Origin: Thermoplasmata archaeon
GTDB lineage: Archaea > Thermoplasmatota > Thermoplasmata > Lutacidiplasmatales > UBA184
NCBI GenBank assembly: GCA_021796385.1
Contig: JAJYXQ010000059.1
Coordinates: forward strand, 1-64,000
DNA length: 64,000 nucleotides
Reading direction: 5' to 3'
Below the pieces are notes generated by a model that saw nothing but the letters and a program-made list of their open reading frames with translations, was not told the origin of the DNA and ran no database searches. The position numbers were made by a program, and so were the translations under genes. Shown in pieces: positions 17,155 to 26,500 of this stretch. Numbering within the stretch: position 1 is the stretch's first letter; each line of letters starts with the position of its first letter.

Positions 17155-18127
17155 CCGCCATCACCCCCAGGATGCCTCCTGCCATGGCGAGGGCGAAGAG
17201 GCTCGCCTTCTTGACCTTTCGGGCGGCCCTTCGCACGTCCTCTTCCTCAGGGGGAGCCCAATCCTTTCCGATGACATAGGAACCCTTGCGCTCAAGGCGT
17301 ACCCCGAGGGACGACGCCATCGCAACGATGCTCCGTGGCGCCCGAACCTCGGGGTAGAGGGTCTGCACTTCTGCCCGCTTCCCGGTTCCCAAGAAGGCAC
17401 TCGACAATCTCTCTCCGGGCCAGTTGGCCACATGGTCCACCTTGGCGGCGAAAGCGCCCACGTGAATCCAATGGCGGTCCCGATGCCCCATCAAGGCATC
17501 CAAAGTGTTGACACTGCGGTAGAACACCGCTCCCGGGAGGCCCAGGAACGCATAGTAGAGAAGGGGGGAGACGATGCTATCGGTCGTGTTCTCGGCCAAG
17601 GACTCGATGAGGGCCGAGTTAAGGAGCGCATCGGGAAGTTCCGCCGTCGGTCGGTTCACGACCCGGGATACGAGGGTTCGCTTCTCTTCCAGGGGTTTCC
17701 CCAATGGGGCGAGACAGTACTGCACAAGCCCTCGGGTGGTGAAGAGGCTCTTGGTCCAGAACACGAACAGGACGAGGACGGCGATCGCTGGTATCCAGAA
17801 GCGGACATTCCCATTGGGACCACCTACTTGAAGGAATGCGAGCCAAAATGGGGCAAGCACCACACACAAGAGCAGGGCGACGATGACGGCCGTACCCACC
17901 GTAACGAACCAGACGAGGGTTCCGAGGGCCCATTCCCTTTGGGGCCGACCGGCCCGGGGGATGGATTCCGAGAGCCCGAGGGCCAGATTCCCAACGAGCA
18001 CGGGGGGGTACAGCCGTTCGGCCAGGGAACTCTCTTTGGGGTCTCCCAAGGAGATATCGAGAAGGAAGGCAAGACCGAGGGGGACTCCGGCGGCGAGGAA
18101 GTAGAGAAGAGGTCCGCTCAGGGACAT
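17129..18127 (-). CDS. cbiB: Adenosylcobinamide-phosphate synthase CbiB
   Basis: A 332-residue membrane protein with at least four hydrophobic helices. LLDISLGDP near the N-terminus, PPVLVGN, and the central block AENTTDSIVSPLLYY with RSVNTLDALMGH are diagnostic for CbiB/CobD(Pseudomonas). It amidates adenosylcobyric acid with aminopropanol phosphate, the product of the adjacent CobD, forming the arm that carries the nucleotide loop. It starts 6 bp after the PHP gene and overlaps cobD by 26 bp, which makes a tight three-gene operon. Confidence 0.9.
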   Translation of the reverse strand: MSLSGPLLYFLAAGVPLGLAFLLDISLGDPKESSLAERLYPPVLVGNLALGLSESIPRAGRPQREWALGTLVWFVTVGTAVIVALLLCVVLAPFWLAFLQVGGPNGNVRFWIPAIAVLVLFVFWTKSLFTTRGLVQYCLAPLGKPLEEKRTLVSRVVNRPTAELPDALLNSALIESLAENTTDSIVSPLLYYAFLGLPGAVFYRSVNTLDALMGHRDRHWIHVGAFAAKVDHVANWPGERLSSAFLGTGKRAEVQTLYPEVRAPRSIVAMASSLGVRLERKGSYVIGKDWAPPEEEDVRRAARKVKKASLFALAMAGGILGVMAVVGWTFFL

Positions 18128-18133
18128 GGCGGG

Positions 18134-18823
18134 CTATGTCTTCCCGAGCTTCTTCAGGAGTGCGAGGGGGGCCTCCTCGACGGCCCGCTGGACATCCGAA
18201 GGTGAAAGGCCCGCTCCTTTGGCGAGTCGTTCCGCTGTCTCCCGCGTGAGCAGTTGGTCCGGTCCATGGGCATCGGAATCCACCACGAGCCGGGCACCGG
18301 CCTGAAGGGCGAGCCGGGCTACGTGGCCGTTGGAAAGGCAATGGCCGCGCCGCCCGCTGATCTCGAGGATGGTCCCGTTGGCGGCGGCAAGCTCGGCATC
18401 CCTTTCGGAAAGGAGCCCGGGATGGGCCAAGATATCCACCTCGCCAGACTCGATCGCTGCGTGGTTGGTTCCCTCCGGGACAACCTCGTAGATGGTTTCC
18501 CCGTGGACGATCACGATCTCAGCCCCCAGGCTTCGGGCCCGGCGGGCGACCTCAGCGATCTTCCGGGGTGGGGCCTTGGTGATCTCTACGCCGATGATGG
18601 TGATGAGGTCCGTACCCTTCCACCCCTCGGCCTCTTCCCGGAGTTGCCGAAGCATCGCCTCCGGGTTCTCAAGGCCGACGTGGTCCGTGATGGCGAGGGC
18701 CCGGTGTCCGAGGGAGCGGGAGGTAGTCCACATGTCCGTGGCGGACACGGTGCCGTCCGTGAGGTAGGTGTGGGCGTGAAAGTCGTAGCGGAATCTCTGA
18801 GCGGAACTTACCCGGGCGGGCAT
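18134..18823 (-). CDS. PHP-domain phosphoesterase (histidinol-phosphatase-like)
   Basis: About 229 residues from an ATG near 18823; a longer reading to 18925 lacks support. DFHAHTYLTDG carries the first HxH metal site, AITDHVG the second, VGVEITKAPP-type and VDILAHPG segments follow, and VVDSDAHGP supplies the last metal ligands. PHP phosphatases hydrolyse phosphomonoesters with a tri-metal centre. A CCTTACATC element about 27 bp upstream fits a leaderless start. As first gene of the cbiB-cobD operon it may act in cobalamin assembly, for example on a ribazole or aminopropanol phosphate. That role is inference; histidinol phosphatase or a PolX-like role are alternatives. Confidence 0.78.
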   Translation of the reverse strand: MPARVSSAQRFRYDFHAHTYLTDGTVSATDMWTTSRSLGHRALAITDHVGLENPEAMLRQLREEAEGWKGTDLITIIGVEITKAPPRKIAEVARRARSLGAEIVIVHGETIYEVVPEGTNHAAIESGEVDILAHPGLLSERDAELAAANGTILEISGRRGHCLSNGHVARLALQAGARLVVDSDAHGPDQLLTRETAERLAKGAGLSPSDVQRAVEEAPLALLKKLGKT

Positions 18824-18911
18824 CGATGGGTCCGACGCCCGCGTGGATGTAAGGTTTCGCCCGGGCCGCCGGAACGCAACCATCTCGGACCCGAGGTCAT
18901 GTCGACCGGTA

Positions 18912-18922
18912 TCTACATATAT
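18912..18922 (+). promoter_or_regulatory. TATA box of the ars operon
   Basis: TCTACATATAT is centred about 25 bp before the tandem ATG codons at 18942 and 18945. This placement decides the arsR start against the longer open frame from 18843. Confidence 0.6.
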
Positions 18923-18941
18923 CATGTCGATTCCAGTCTAC

Positions 18942-19304
18942 ATGATGGCGATCACGACCCCGGACCCGATGCTACCTCGGCGCCTCGAACGCCTCACCGG
19001 GAACGAGGCCCCCAATTGTGTGCCGCTTTACCTCGATCGGGCCAAGGCGGTGCGGGGATCACCCGAGTTCGCGGAACGGTTGCAACGGGTGCGGGCCCTT
19101 TCGGATCCGAACCGGTTGCTCGCAGTGCTTCTCCTTGAACGCCAGGGAGAGTTGTGCGCCTGCGAGGTCCAGGCCGCGACCGGCCTTTCCCACGCAACGG
19201 TTAGCCATCACATGAAGTTGCTCGTGAAAGCTGGCATCGTCAGCGAAGATCGGCGAGGAAAGTGGCGCTATTATCGACTTCGCGACCGTTCGCGTCTTCC
19301 GTAG
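18942..19304 (+). CDS. arsR: ArsR-family arsenic-responsive repressor
   Basis: 120 residues. A winged helix-turn-helix follows a short N-terminal extension: LSDPNRLLAVLLL, then ELCACEVQAATGLSHATVSHHM and the wing GKWRYYRL. Cys72 and Cys74 in ELCACEV sit where classical ArsR has its CVC arsenite site on the recognition helix, so As(III) or Sb(III) sensing is likely. The start is fixed by the TATA box 25 bp upstream. It heads the arsR-arsC-acr3 operon and probably represses it. Confidence 0.88.
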   Translation: MMAITTPDPMLPRRLERLTGNEAPNCVPLYLDRAKAVRGSPEFAERLQRVRALSDPNRLLAVLLLERQGELCACEVQAATGLSHATVSHHMKLLVKAGIVSEDRRGKWRYYRLRDRSRLP

Positions 19305-19327
19305 GCTCGACAATCCCGGGAAGGTCG

Positions 19328-19750
19328 ATGTCGGATAACGTGGTTCTGTTCATCTGTGTTGAGAACGCTTGTCGGTCCTTGATGGCTGAAGCGATGTTCA
19401 ACGCCCGGGCCCCGCCGGGTTGGCGCGCGATCTCGGCCGGAACGGAACCATCTTCCGCCCCGAATCCCCGAACCGGCCCCATGCTCCGAGAGATTGGCCT
19501 TTCGCTCCCTTCTCACCCACCCCAGATGCTCACAGGGGCGTTGATGAGCCTGGCCGCCCGTCGTGTCACGATGGGGTGCTTGGACCGAGCGAGTTGCCCG
19601 GCACGCCTTAAATCCCTCCCGCTCGAGGACTGGGGGCTCCCGGACCCGGGCAAGCTTGACGATGCGGGATTCCGGCACGTCCGGGACGATCTCCGCCAAA
19701 GGGTCGATCGCCTCGTTCAAGACTTGAAGAACGGTGCGACCCCGGGGTAG
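19328..19750 (+). CDS. arsC: Arsenate reductase, thioredoxin-coupled LMW-phosphatase type
   Basis: 140 residues. The P-loop CVENACRS (Cys10-Arg16) is the CX5R site of the low-molecular-weight phosphatase fold. Cys84 and Cys90 in [12 protein letters not shown] are the relay cysteines of thioredoxin-dependent ArsC, and DWGLPDP contains the catalytic Asp106. It reduces arsenate to arsenite for export by the next gene. It starts 23 bp after the arsR stop and ends 5 bp before acr3, so the three form one transcription unit. Confidence 0.88.
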   Translation: MSDNVVLFICVENACRSLMAEAMFNARAPPGWRAISAGTEPSSAPNPRTGPMLREIGLSLPSHPPQMLTGALMSLAARRVTMGCLDRASCPARLKSLPLEDWGLPDPGKLDDAGFRHVRDDLRQRVDRLVQDLKNGATPG

Positions 19751-19755
19751 GGTTT

Positions 19756-20844
19756 ATGAGACGGGTCGAACACCTCTCCTTCCTGGACCGGTACCTGACG
19801 GCGTGGATCCTCGGAGCCATGGCCTTCGGCGTGGGTATCGGTTACTACTTTCCCGGGGTCTCCTCTTTCGTCGGGAGCTTCCAGATCGGCACGACGAGCA
19901 TCCCGATCGCGATCGGCCTCATCGTCATGATGTACCCTCCGCTGGCCCGAGTCCGGTACGAGAACCTCGGGCGGGCGTTCTTCGACCGGCGCGTGTTCGG
20001 TCTCTCCCTGGTCCAGAACTGGCTCATCGGCCCGGTCCTCATGTTTTTGTTGGCCGTCGTTTTCCTCCGGGGTCAACCGGCGTTCATGGCCGGTGTGATC
20101 CTCATCGGCCTGGCCCGATGCATCGCCATGGTCATCGTTTGGAACGACCTCGCCTGCGGGGACCGCGAGTACGCCGCGGGGCTGGTCGCGCTGAACTCGA
20201 TCTTCCAGGTGCTCTTCTACTCCGTATACGCCTACGTATTCATCACCATACTGCCGGCTGCGCTCGGGTTCGCGGGGGTCGTCGTACACATCACTGTCCT
20301 CGAGGTGGCGACCAGTGTGGCGATCTACCTTGGCATTCCCTTCTTCGCCGGATGGATCACGAGCGTGGGATTGCGCCGGCTGAAAGGGTCCCGTTGGTAT
20401 GATACCCGGTTCGCCCCTCGTTTGGCACCGCTCACGCTGATCGCCCTGCTCTTCACGATCGTCGTCATGTTCTCGCTGAAGGGTTCCTATATCATCCGCC
20501 TCCCGGCCGACGTTCTGATCGTGGCCGTACCCCTCGTCCTCTACTACATCCTCATGTTCTTCACTTCCCTTCTGATGGCGAAACGTGCCGGGACGAACTA
20601 CGAACGGTCCACCGCGCTCTCGTTCACCGCCGCGAGCAACAACTTCGAGCTCGCGATCGCCGTGGCGATATCCGTGTTTGGGATCGGATCCGGCGAGGCC
20701 TTCGCCGCGGTGATCGGTCCCCTCGTGGAAGTGCCGGTCCTCCTCTCGCTTGTGAACGTGGCCCTCTGGCTGCGTCCGCGTCTCTTTCCTAGCGACCTTG
20801 CGCCCCCAATCCCCTCGTCTCCCGTACCCCCATCGGGCGATTAG
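19756..20844 (+). CDS. acr3: Arsenite efflux transporter, ACR3 family
   Basis: A 362-residue protein with about ten transmembrane helices. The N-terminal [19 protein letters not shown] and the central [19 protein letters not shown] are signatures of ACR3, where the Cys in ARC is essential for arsenite transport. It uses the proton motive force to export As(OH)3. It is last in the arsR-arsC-acr3 operon and stops 21 bp before the convergent MFS gene. Confidence 0.92.
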   Translation: MRRVEHLSFLDRYLTAWILGAMAFGVGIGYYFPGVSSFVGSFQIGTTSIPIAIGLIVMMYPPLARVRYENLGRAFFDRRVFGLSLVQNWLIGPVLMFLLAVVFLRGQPAFMAGVILIGLARCIAMVIVWNDLACGDREYAAGLVALNSIFQVLFYSVYAYVFITILPAALGFAGVVVHITVLEVATSVAIYLGIPFFAGWITSVGLRRLKGSRWYDTRFAPRLAPLTLIALLFTIVVMFSLKGSYIIRLPADVLIVAVPLVLYYILMFFTSLLMAKRAGTNYERSTALSFTAASNNFELAIAVAISVFGIGSGEAFAAVIGPLVEVPVLLSLVNVALWLRPRLFPSDLAPPIPSSPVPPSGD

Positions 20845-20865
20845 GTTCTCTCGGAACCGCCCGCT

Positions 20866-22086
20866 TCAGTGGAACAAGGGGGCTTTGGCCCCGTGTCCCG
20901 CCGGCGGAAGGAGCGCCATGGACGCTGCGGAGGCAATGCCTAGGACCATCATCCCGTAGAAGCCGAGCGTGAGGTTGGTGTAGCTCCCCGTGGCGAAGAG
21001 CCCGACAAGGAGGGGTCCGAGGGTGTTCCCCGCCCCATTCCCCAGGCCGAAGATGAGGGAATTTGCCAAGGAGGAAGACCGCTCGTTTACGTACCCTTTG
21101 GAGAGGGTCATGAGCATCGGGAAGGCGCTGAACGCGAAGAATCCGAGGAGAAAGAGCATGACGTCGGCGACGATGCCGCTCGTGTCCAGGTACCCGAGGG
21201 CAGCCACCATGGTGGCCGCGGTGCTTGCACCGAAGAGCATCCGCCCGTCAAAGTTCCGGGTGAGATAGCCAAAGAGAGGCTGCCCGAAGATCCCACCGGC
21301 ATAGATGATGGTGACGTAGAGACCAAGCAGGGAGACCTCGGGGATCGTGTGGGCGACGACCATGTATGTGGGAAGCCACGCGATGATCCCCTGGGTCGCC
21401 ATGAACCGGACCAGGGTGAGGATGGTGAGGATGACGACCCCGCGGGTGAGCGCCTCGCGTGCGGCCCCGGGGGTGGTGGGGGTAGCCGGCGCCGACCTTT
21501 CACGCAGGTAGCGGGTGGCTTCCAGGATGACGATCGCCGAGATGAACGAGATGGCGGCGAACCCGAGGAGGTAACTCCCGGTGACGAGCGAAAGGGCTGC
21601 GAAGTAGTAGACGACCGGGTAAAGCGCCCGCCCGAGACTGCCCATGGCGCCGTTGATCCCGAGCGCCATGCCCAGTCCTTCAGGCCCCCAGTTCTTCTGC
21701 AGGATCGTGGCGCCGAGGGGATGGTAGAAGGCTCCGCCGAAACCCATGAGGAAGGAGGAGGCAAGGGTCACGACGAGCGCGCTAAAGCCGGAGAGCGAGG
21801 CGATCACGAAATAGAACCCGACGAGGCCTCCCCCCATCAAGGCGGTTCCCACCGAGAGCAGAAGTTCGGGTTGACCGGTGACATCGGCAAGGCGCCCCAC
21901 GTACGGGCTCGTGAGGGATATCGAGGTGTAGAACACGGCGAAGAGCGCCACGATCTCCGAAGCGGAGAAACCCCGCTGGGCGGTCAGGATGGCGGCGATC
22001 ACCGGCACGAAGAAGTTGTTCCCGTCATTGACAAAGTGCCCGAGGCTGGTGTAGGCGAGGATGTGCCGTCGGTGGGTCGCCTCCAT
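20866..22086 (-). CDS. Major facilitator superfamily transporter (fosmidomycin-resistance-like)
   Basis: 406 residues with 12 predicted membrane helices. YVGRLADVTGQPE fits the MFS loop 2-3 motif, and FLMGFGGAFYHPLGA near residue 115 resembles the Fsr fosmidomycin-resistance subgroup. The N-terminus LGHFVNDGNNFFVPVI also fits that subgroup. The substrate is unknown, and archaeal members are rarely tested. It is monocistronic and converges with acr3. No clear TATA box is visible upstream. Confidence 0.8.
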   Translation of the reverse strand: MEATHRRHILAYTSLGHFVNDGNNFFVPVIAAILTAQRGFSASEIVALFAVFYTSISLTSPYVGRLADVTGQPELLLSVGTALMGGGLVGFYFVIASLSGFSALVVTLASSFLMGFGGAFYHPLGATILQKNWGPEGLGMALGINGAMGSLGRALYPVVYYFAALSLVTGSYLLGFAAISFISAIVILEATRYLRERSAPATPTTPGAAREALTRGVVILTILTLVRFMATQGIIAWLPTYMVVAHTIPEVSLLGLYVTIIYAGGIFGQPLFGYLTRNFDGRMLFGASTAATMVAALGYLDTSGIVADVMLFLLGFFAFSAFPMLMTLSKGYVNERSSSLANSLIFGLGNGAGNTLGPLLVGLFATGSYTNLTLGFYGMMVLGIASAASMALLPPAGHGAKAPLFH

Positions 22087-22196
22087 CGGTCCTCAGCTTC
22101 CCGCGAGATGTGAGCCTAGAAGAGGCTTGCCAGGGAATGTCGGTCCCCGCAGGGCACAGGCAAGGTCATAGGGGCCGGAACCCTGGGGGAGCCTTG

Positions 22197-22512
22197 CCAG
22201 GAGGAGGTGGGCAGCTGACGGTGGTCATGGATCGCAAGGTTCGGACCGCTGAGGAAAGTCCCCACTCCGAGGACGCATGGGAGCGGGCCCAAGCCCGCCC
22301 GGTGAGAGCCGGAGCAACGGAGCAGAAACGACACAGCCGCAGGGCACGGGGAATCGGGAACGGTGCCGAGGAGGATCCCTGCGGAGATGGTGAAACGGCC
22401 GACTCCCAGGAGCAAGCCGGTTACGGCGGGATGAAGCGCGTCCTGCGACCGCCGAGATAGGTGCGCAGTCGAATGCTGCCGGAACAGAATGGGGCTTACG
22501 ACCTCGACCTGG
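22197..22512 (+). ncRNA. rnpB: RNase P RNA (archaeal type A)
   Basis: The conserved core elements are visible in order: CR I GAGGAAAGTCC at 22251, a GGTGAAACGG element near 22390, and CR V ACAGAATGGGGCTTA at 22484-22498. The ends pair as helix P1: CCAGG-AG-GAGGT (22197-22208) with ACCTC-GA-CCTGG (22501-22512), 10 Watson-Crick pairs around a tandem A/G internal loop. The length of about 316 nt fits archaeal type A RNA. It is the catalytic RNA that removes 5' leaders from pre-tRNAs. A GTCATAGG element about 28 bp upstream may be the TATA box. The exact ends may differ by a few bases. Confidence 0.9.
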
Positions 22513-22515
22513 CCG

Positions 22516-22537
22516 CCCCGGCGGGGAACCGCCGGGG
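22516..22537 (+). terminator. GC-rich hairpin just 3' of rnpB
   Basis: CCCCGGCGG, a GGAA loop and CCGCCGGGG form a perfect 9-bp stem three bases beyond helix P1. It may act in 3'-end formation or stability of the RNase P RNA. No long T tract follows. Confidence 0.45.
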
Positions 22538-22878
22538 TGTGACTTTGTCGAACCCCGAAACACCAGGGAACCCTCAAACCGGGGAGAACCCCTTAAGGTT
22601 CCCCCTATCCAATCAGATCGTCTTCAGCGGAGCCGTTGTCCAGGCAGCCGTGGCGCGTGCGACCCCATTCTTGGACCGTTCCTTCTAGGCCTTGACCAGC
22701 TCGATCATTCGGGCCACTTCAGCACCGACCCTCGACTCGGAGACCGGGCGTCGCAGCCCAGTTCGGCGCTTGGGAATCCCTCTTCAGGGTAGATCGGGTG
22801 TCCCAACCGATCGATGTTATCGAGCCACCAGTGAGTGGCTCCTCGACCTCGCCTTATCGGCGGGAACCCACGGAGGGT
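22538..22878. other. Intergenic region without a recognised gene
   Basis: About 340 bp between the rnpB hairpin and the stop of the GNAT gene. Neither a tRNA nor a convincing coding frame is seen. In frame with the GNAT and beyond its stop, the minus strand reads HWWLDNIDRLGHPIYPEEGF, which looks protein-like and could be a decayed gene end, but the evidence is thin. Confidence 0.35.
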
Positions 22879-23514
22879 TCACCGCCCGTTGGGCGCGACC
22901 CGTCTCCGGACGAGTACGTTGCTCCGTCCAAAGGGGTGGATTACCCGGAATCCTGCCCGTTCGAACATTCCCGCGGAACCGAACCACGTGGCGACGGCAT
23001 GCTTCTGCGTGGCCGGATACGCTTCGACGATTCCACCCCCCTTTCGTGCGATGGCGTCCAACGCAGCGTAAAGCGCCATCCGGGCCACACCCTTATGGCG
23101 GAACGGCCGGTCCACGAAGAAGCAGGTAATCCGCCACGCTGCGGGCGGAGCAAGAAGGTCGGGATGGGACTTGTACTTCCTCCCCCGCTCCACGCGGGGA
23201 AGGTCCTCCCGCCGACCGAACTGGCACCATCCCACCACTTGTCCTTCGTGGTAGACAAGGACCCCGTGCGCATGGCCACGGAGCAAGAGGGCCCGATGGT
23301 CCTTGCGGTTCTGATCCTGGCGCTCGGCACTTTCCAACGGCCCGGTGGGCCCATCCCGGTGATAGAACATGCACCAGCAGCCCGCCTGCACACCGTGGTA
23401 CTTCCGGAACAACCGTTCGAAATCGTTCCAATTTTCTGGGGTGAACTCCTGAGTTTCAAAGGCATCTTGACCCCGGACTCTCAAACGCCTCGAGAGGGCC
23501 GGTGACCTCACCAT
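22879..23514 (-). CDS. GNAT-family N-acetyltransferase
   Basis: 211 residues. The N-terminal part has a Cys/Trp-rich patch (GVQAGCWCMFYH), then WRITCFFVDRPFRHKGVARMAL, whose R-x-x-G-V-A is the acetyl-CoA loop of the GNAT fold, and a final ERAGFRVIHPFGR strand. The WCMFY region matches a GNAT subgroup of unknown substrate. A TATA element at 23537-23547 sits 28 bp upstream of the ATG, indicating a leaderless transcript. The same element faces the divergent thermopsin gene. Confidence 0.75.
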   Translation of the reverse strand: MVRSPALSRRLRVRGQDAFETQEFTPENWNDFERLFRKYHGVQAGCWCMFYHRDGPTGPLESAERQDQNRKDHRALLLRGHAHGVLVYHEGQVVGWCQFGRREDLPRVERGRKYKSHPDLLAPPAAWRITCFFVDRPFRHKGVARMALYAALDAIARKGGGIVEAYPATQKHAVATWFGSAGMFERAGFRVIHPFGRSNVLVRRRVAPNGR

Positions 23515-23536
23515 GATGCCTCCCCAAGCACTTCAA

Positions 23537-23547
23537 ATGGTTATATG
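23537..23547. promoter_or_regulatory. TATA element shared by divergent GNAT and thermopsin genes
   Basis: TGGTTATATGT reads as ACATATAACCA on the minus strand. It lies 28 bp from the GNAT start (23514) and 37 bp from the thermopsin start (23580). No other TATA-like element is seen in the 65-bp gap. Confidence 0.5.
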
Positions 23548-23579
23548 TCGCGCTCACCTTCTTAGTTCAAGGTGTACAT

Positions 23580-26500
23580 ATGCGATCGGGGCGGAGTACT
23601 CGGGACCCTCATTCCTTGAACAAGATCTTCCGTAACCCGGTTGGTGCCGTGGCCTGGGTCGCGGTGATCTTCTCGGTGATGATGGCCCTTAGCGGGTTCA
23701 CCAGCATCTACTCCGGACTCCCAGCGGGAAGTCCGTTGGCTTCCACCGCCCGTGCATCGGGTACGTCCAACCATCCGGAGTCGACCTCCGGAGCCTCCAC
23801 GGCCCTCGACACGCCCCATGGTATCGCCCCCGGATTCGCTTCCCGGATGGCGATGGAGCGGGCGTTGATGCAGCAAGCGTTGTCTTCGGGCGTCCCTAGC
23901 CGTTATGTGTACCCTCCGAACCTTGCGTATGGAGCCACCCAAGCCGGGGCGGTGATCTCACCATTTTACACTTACGCACCGGCACCGATGGGGATCGGGG
24001 ACTTCGGCTTGGTGAATACGACGGGCACTTCCGTGGGGACGGTCCTCAATACATCGAGTGTCGAAGGGACGTTGGCGCTCAACAATCTCTCAGCATTCGA
24101 CCTGCTCGACGATAGCCCGCAGAGCGTGACGTTCCAATTGAACACCGTCGATGTGAACGTGACGTTCCAGAGCAACGCCTCGGGTCAATTCTGGACCCAG
24201 GATGTCCCGTTCTACTCCGCCCGCACCCACACCCTTGCGATACTGGACAACGTATGGAACTTCTCGAGCTATCGCGCCTCACTGCCCGCCACCACGTTGA
24301 CGGGCACCTCCGCAGCCGACCCTCACGGATCCGGGGGTCAATTCTACTACGATTACGTGCCCGTGGGCAATTTCAGCCTCCCCTTTACCTTACAGCTGTA
24401 CACGAACACCTCGGTGAGTTCCCCGGCCGTCTCCCCGTACAAGCATTACTCGTCGACCGTCACGTTCGGTGTGGACGTGGTCAAAGGTGGTCGGTCCGTT
24501 TATTCCTCCACCTTTGACACGGTCTACTTCAACTCGACCGACACGGCTCCTCCGGCGACTCCTCCCAGATACCAGATCAACGGCCAACGGTGCAGCGACT
24601 ACTCGACCACGGGTTTCTGCCTGCTCCTCGATGCGGAGCTCATTGTTGGAGGCCCCGGCGGGGGCTCCAATGCCGTGATCAACGCCATCAACGCCACGAT
24701 GTCGATCTTTACCTACGATACGACACTATCCCGGTACGTTCCGGCCCATTCCGCCTTTGATTATGGAGCCGATACCGGGGAGACCGCCGTCGGGGTGACG
24801 GAATGGTATGCCCAGAACGGTACGGTCGATCTCGGTACGGGGCCCTCGTTCCTCTCCCCGCTCTGGAATGCGAGCGGGACCATCCCGACCCGGGGGTCGA
24901 TGCGGGTCGCCGCAACGCTCTCCCCGGCGAATGCCTTCCTCTTCTTCGAACCCGGCCTCAAGAACAAGGCGCAGTTCCAGCCCGCCGACGCTGTGTGGTC
25001 ACCCCACGGTGCGACCCCAGTGACGAACTACACCCTCATGCCGGGAAACTACACCGTGACGGGGCTCCTGAGCGATCACACCCCGGTCCTTACCAATTTC
25101 ACTCGGACGGCCACGAGCATCTTCGTGAACCTTTCGGCCAATCCGACCAGTGGGATATACACACCGATCTTTGCCCAGGGAAACGCCCAGGTGTCCGCGG
25201 TGAGTTCCTCCGGCTCGGGCTCGCCTTCGAGCCCCTACATCCTCGACCATGCCCCATCCTCAGCGCTAGTACCCGAATTCAACGAACTGAACGATTATGG
25301 GTACCCTGTCTTCCCCAGCATCCTTCTCCGGGACATCACGGCCTATACCCTCGTCACGGGTGAGGCCACCTTCAGCATGACCTACGCGGCACCTTGGAGC
25401 AACCTGGAAACGGCCTTGGGGGGCCCCGCTACGAACCAAATGCCGGTCGAAGCCTACAACGACACCCATATTTCCATCTGGGGCGGTTCGAACCTAACGG
25501 GATGGCTGTCCGCGAACCTCCTGACCGGACCTGATGGCAATGTGATATTCTGGAACACCACGGCCTCCCTGATCGGCAACTCGACCTTCCTGAACAACGG
25601 GAGCTTCACCGCGTCTGTCTTCGTGTACAATCCCGCCAATCGAGCGGGGGGAGACTATATCTGGGGCAACCGCCTTTCCATGGCTCCGAATGCGGCGGTT
25701 GTCACACCGCCCCCGAGTCGGTTGGTCATGGATGGCTCCGGGGATACCATCTACAACAACCAGGTGTTGACCAACTCGACGGCGGACACCCCGACCTACG
25801 ACATCTACACGGGCGCGGCCGCCTCCTACAAGGACCTATGGAATGTTTCCAACCAGAGCGCGTCCAACTACCGCCTGGTCAATGGACTCAACCTTACCGG
25901 CAACATCCTCGGCCTGGCCTGGCAAGGCGGGAACTATTGGGACAACTACTACTGCACCCAGCGCGTGCTACCCTACAACAACACCGGTGCGATCACATCC
26001 GGAGGGGATTACCTCCCGCTCGGATGCGCGACCCCTCCCGGGTTGACCCTTACCTCCTACAGCATCGTTCCCAATCCTGCGATCGTAGGCAAACCTGACA
26101 ACGTCAGCGTGGTCGCCTCGGGCGGTGTCCCGCCGTTGACCGACACTCTCACAGGATTTCCGGGAAGTTGTACGGGCGTACCCCCATTGTCCTTCAACTG
26201 TACCGCCACCGCTACCGGGTTCTTCACGGTGAACGTGACGGTGCGTGATTCGGCGAACCAATCGGTGAACGGCTCGCTGACGCTCCAGGTCAATCCCGCC
26301 GTGACGCTGCTTTCCACCGCCATCTCCCCTCCGTCCGCCACTGTGGGGGTCGGTTTGCCCACGAACTTCAACGCCACCCCCTCATGCTCCCCCGCCCCCT
26401 GCCCCTCGAGCGGATTGCTCATCGTCTGGGCACTCAACAACACGCTCGGCGGGCTGAATACCTCGAACGGACCGTCGGTCAGATTCACGGCGGGCGCCAC

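Noticed and set aside
22116-22577. Open frames on both strands across the rnpB region
   Set aside because: The stretch has the conserved RNase P RNA core and pairing ends; the translated frames show no protein pattern and are chance openings in GC-rich DNA.
22690-22878. Protein-like minus-strand stretch beyond the GNAT stop
   Set aside because: It has no start codon, follows a stop in the same frame and is under 60 residues; it may be a decayed gene end but cannot be supported.
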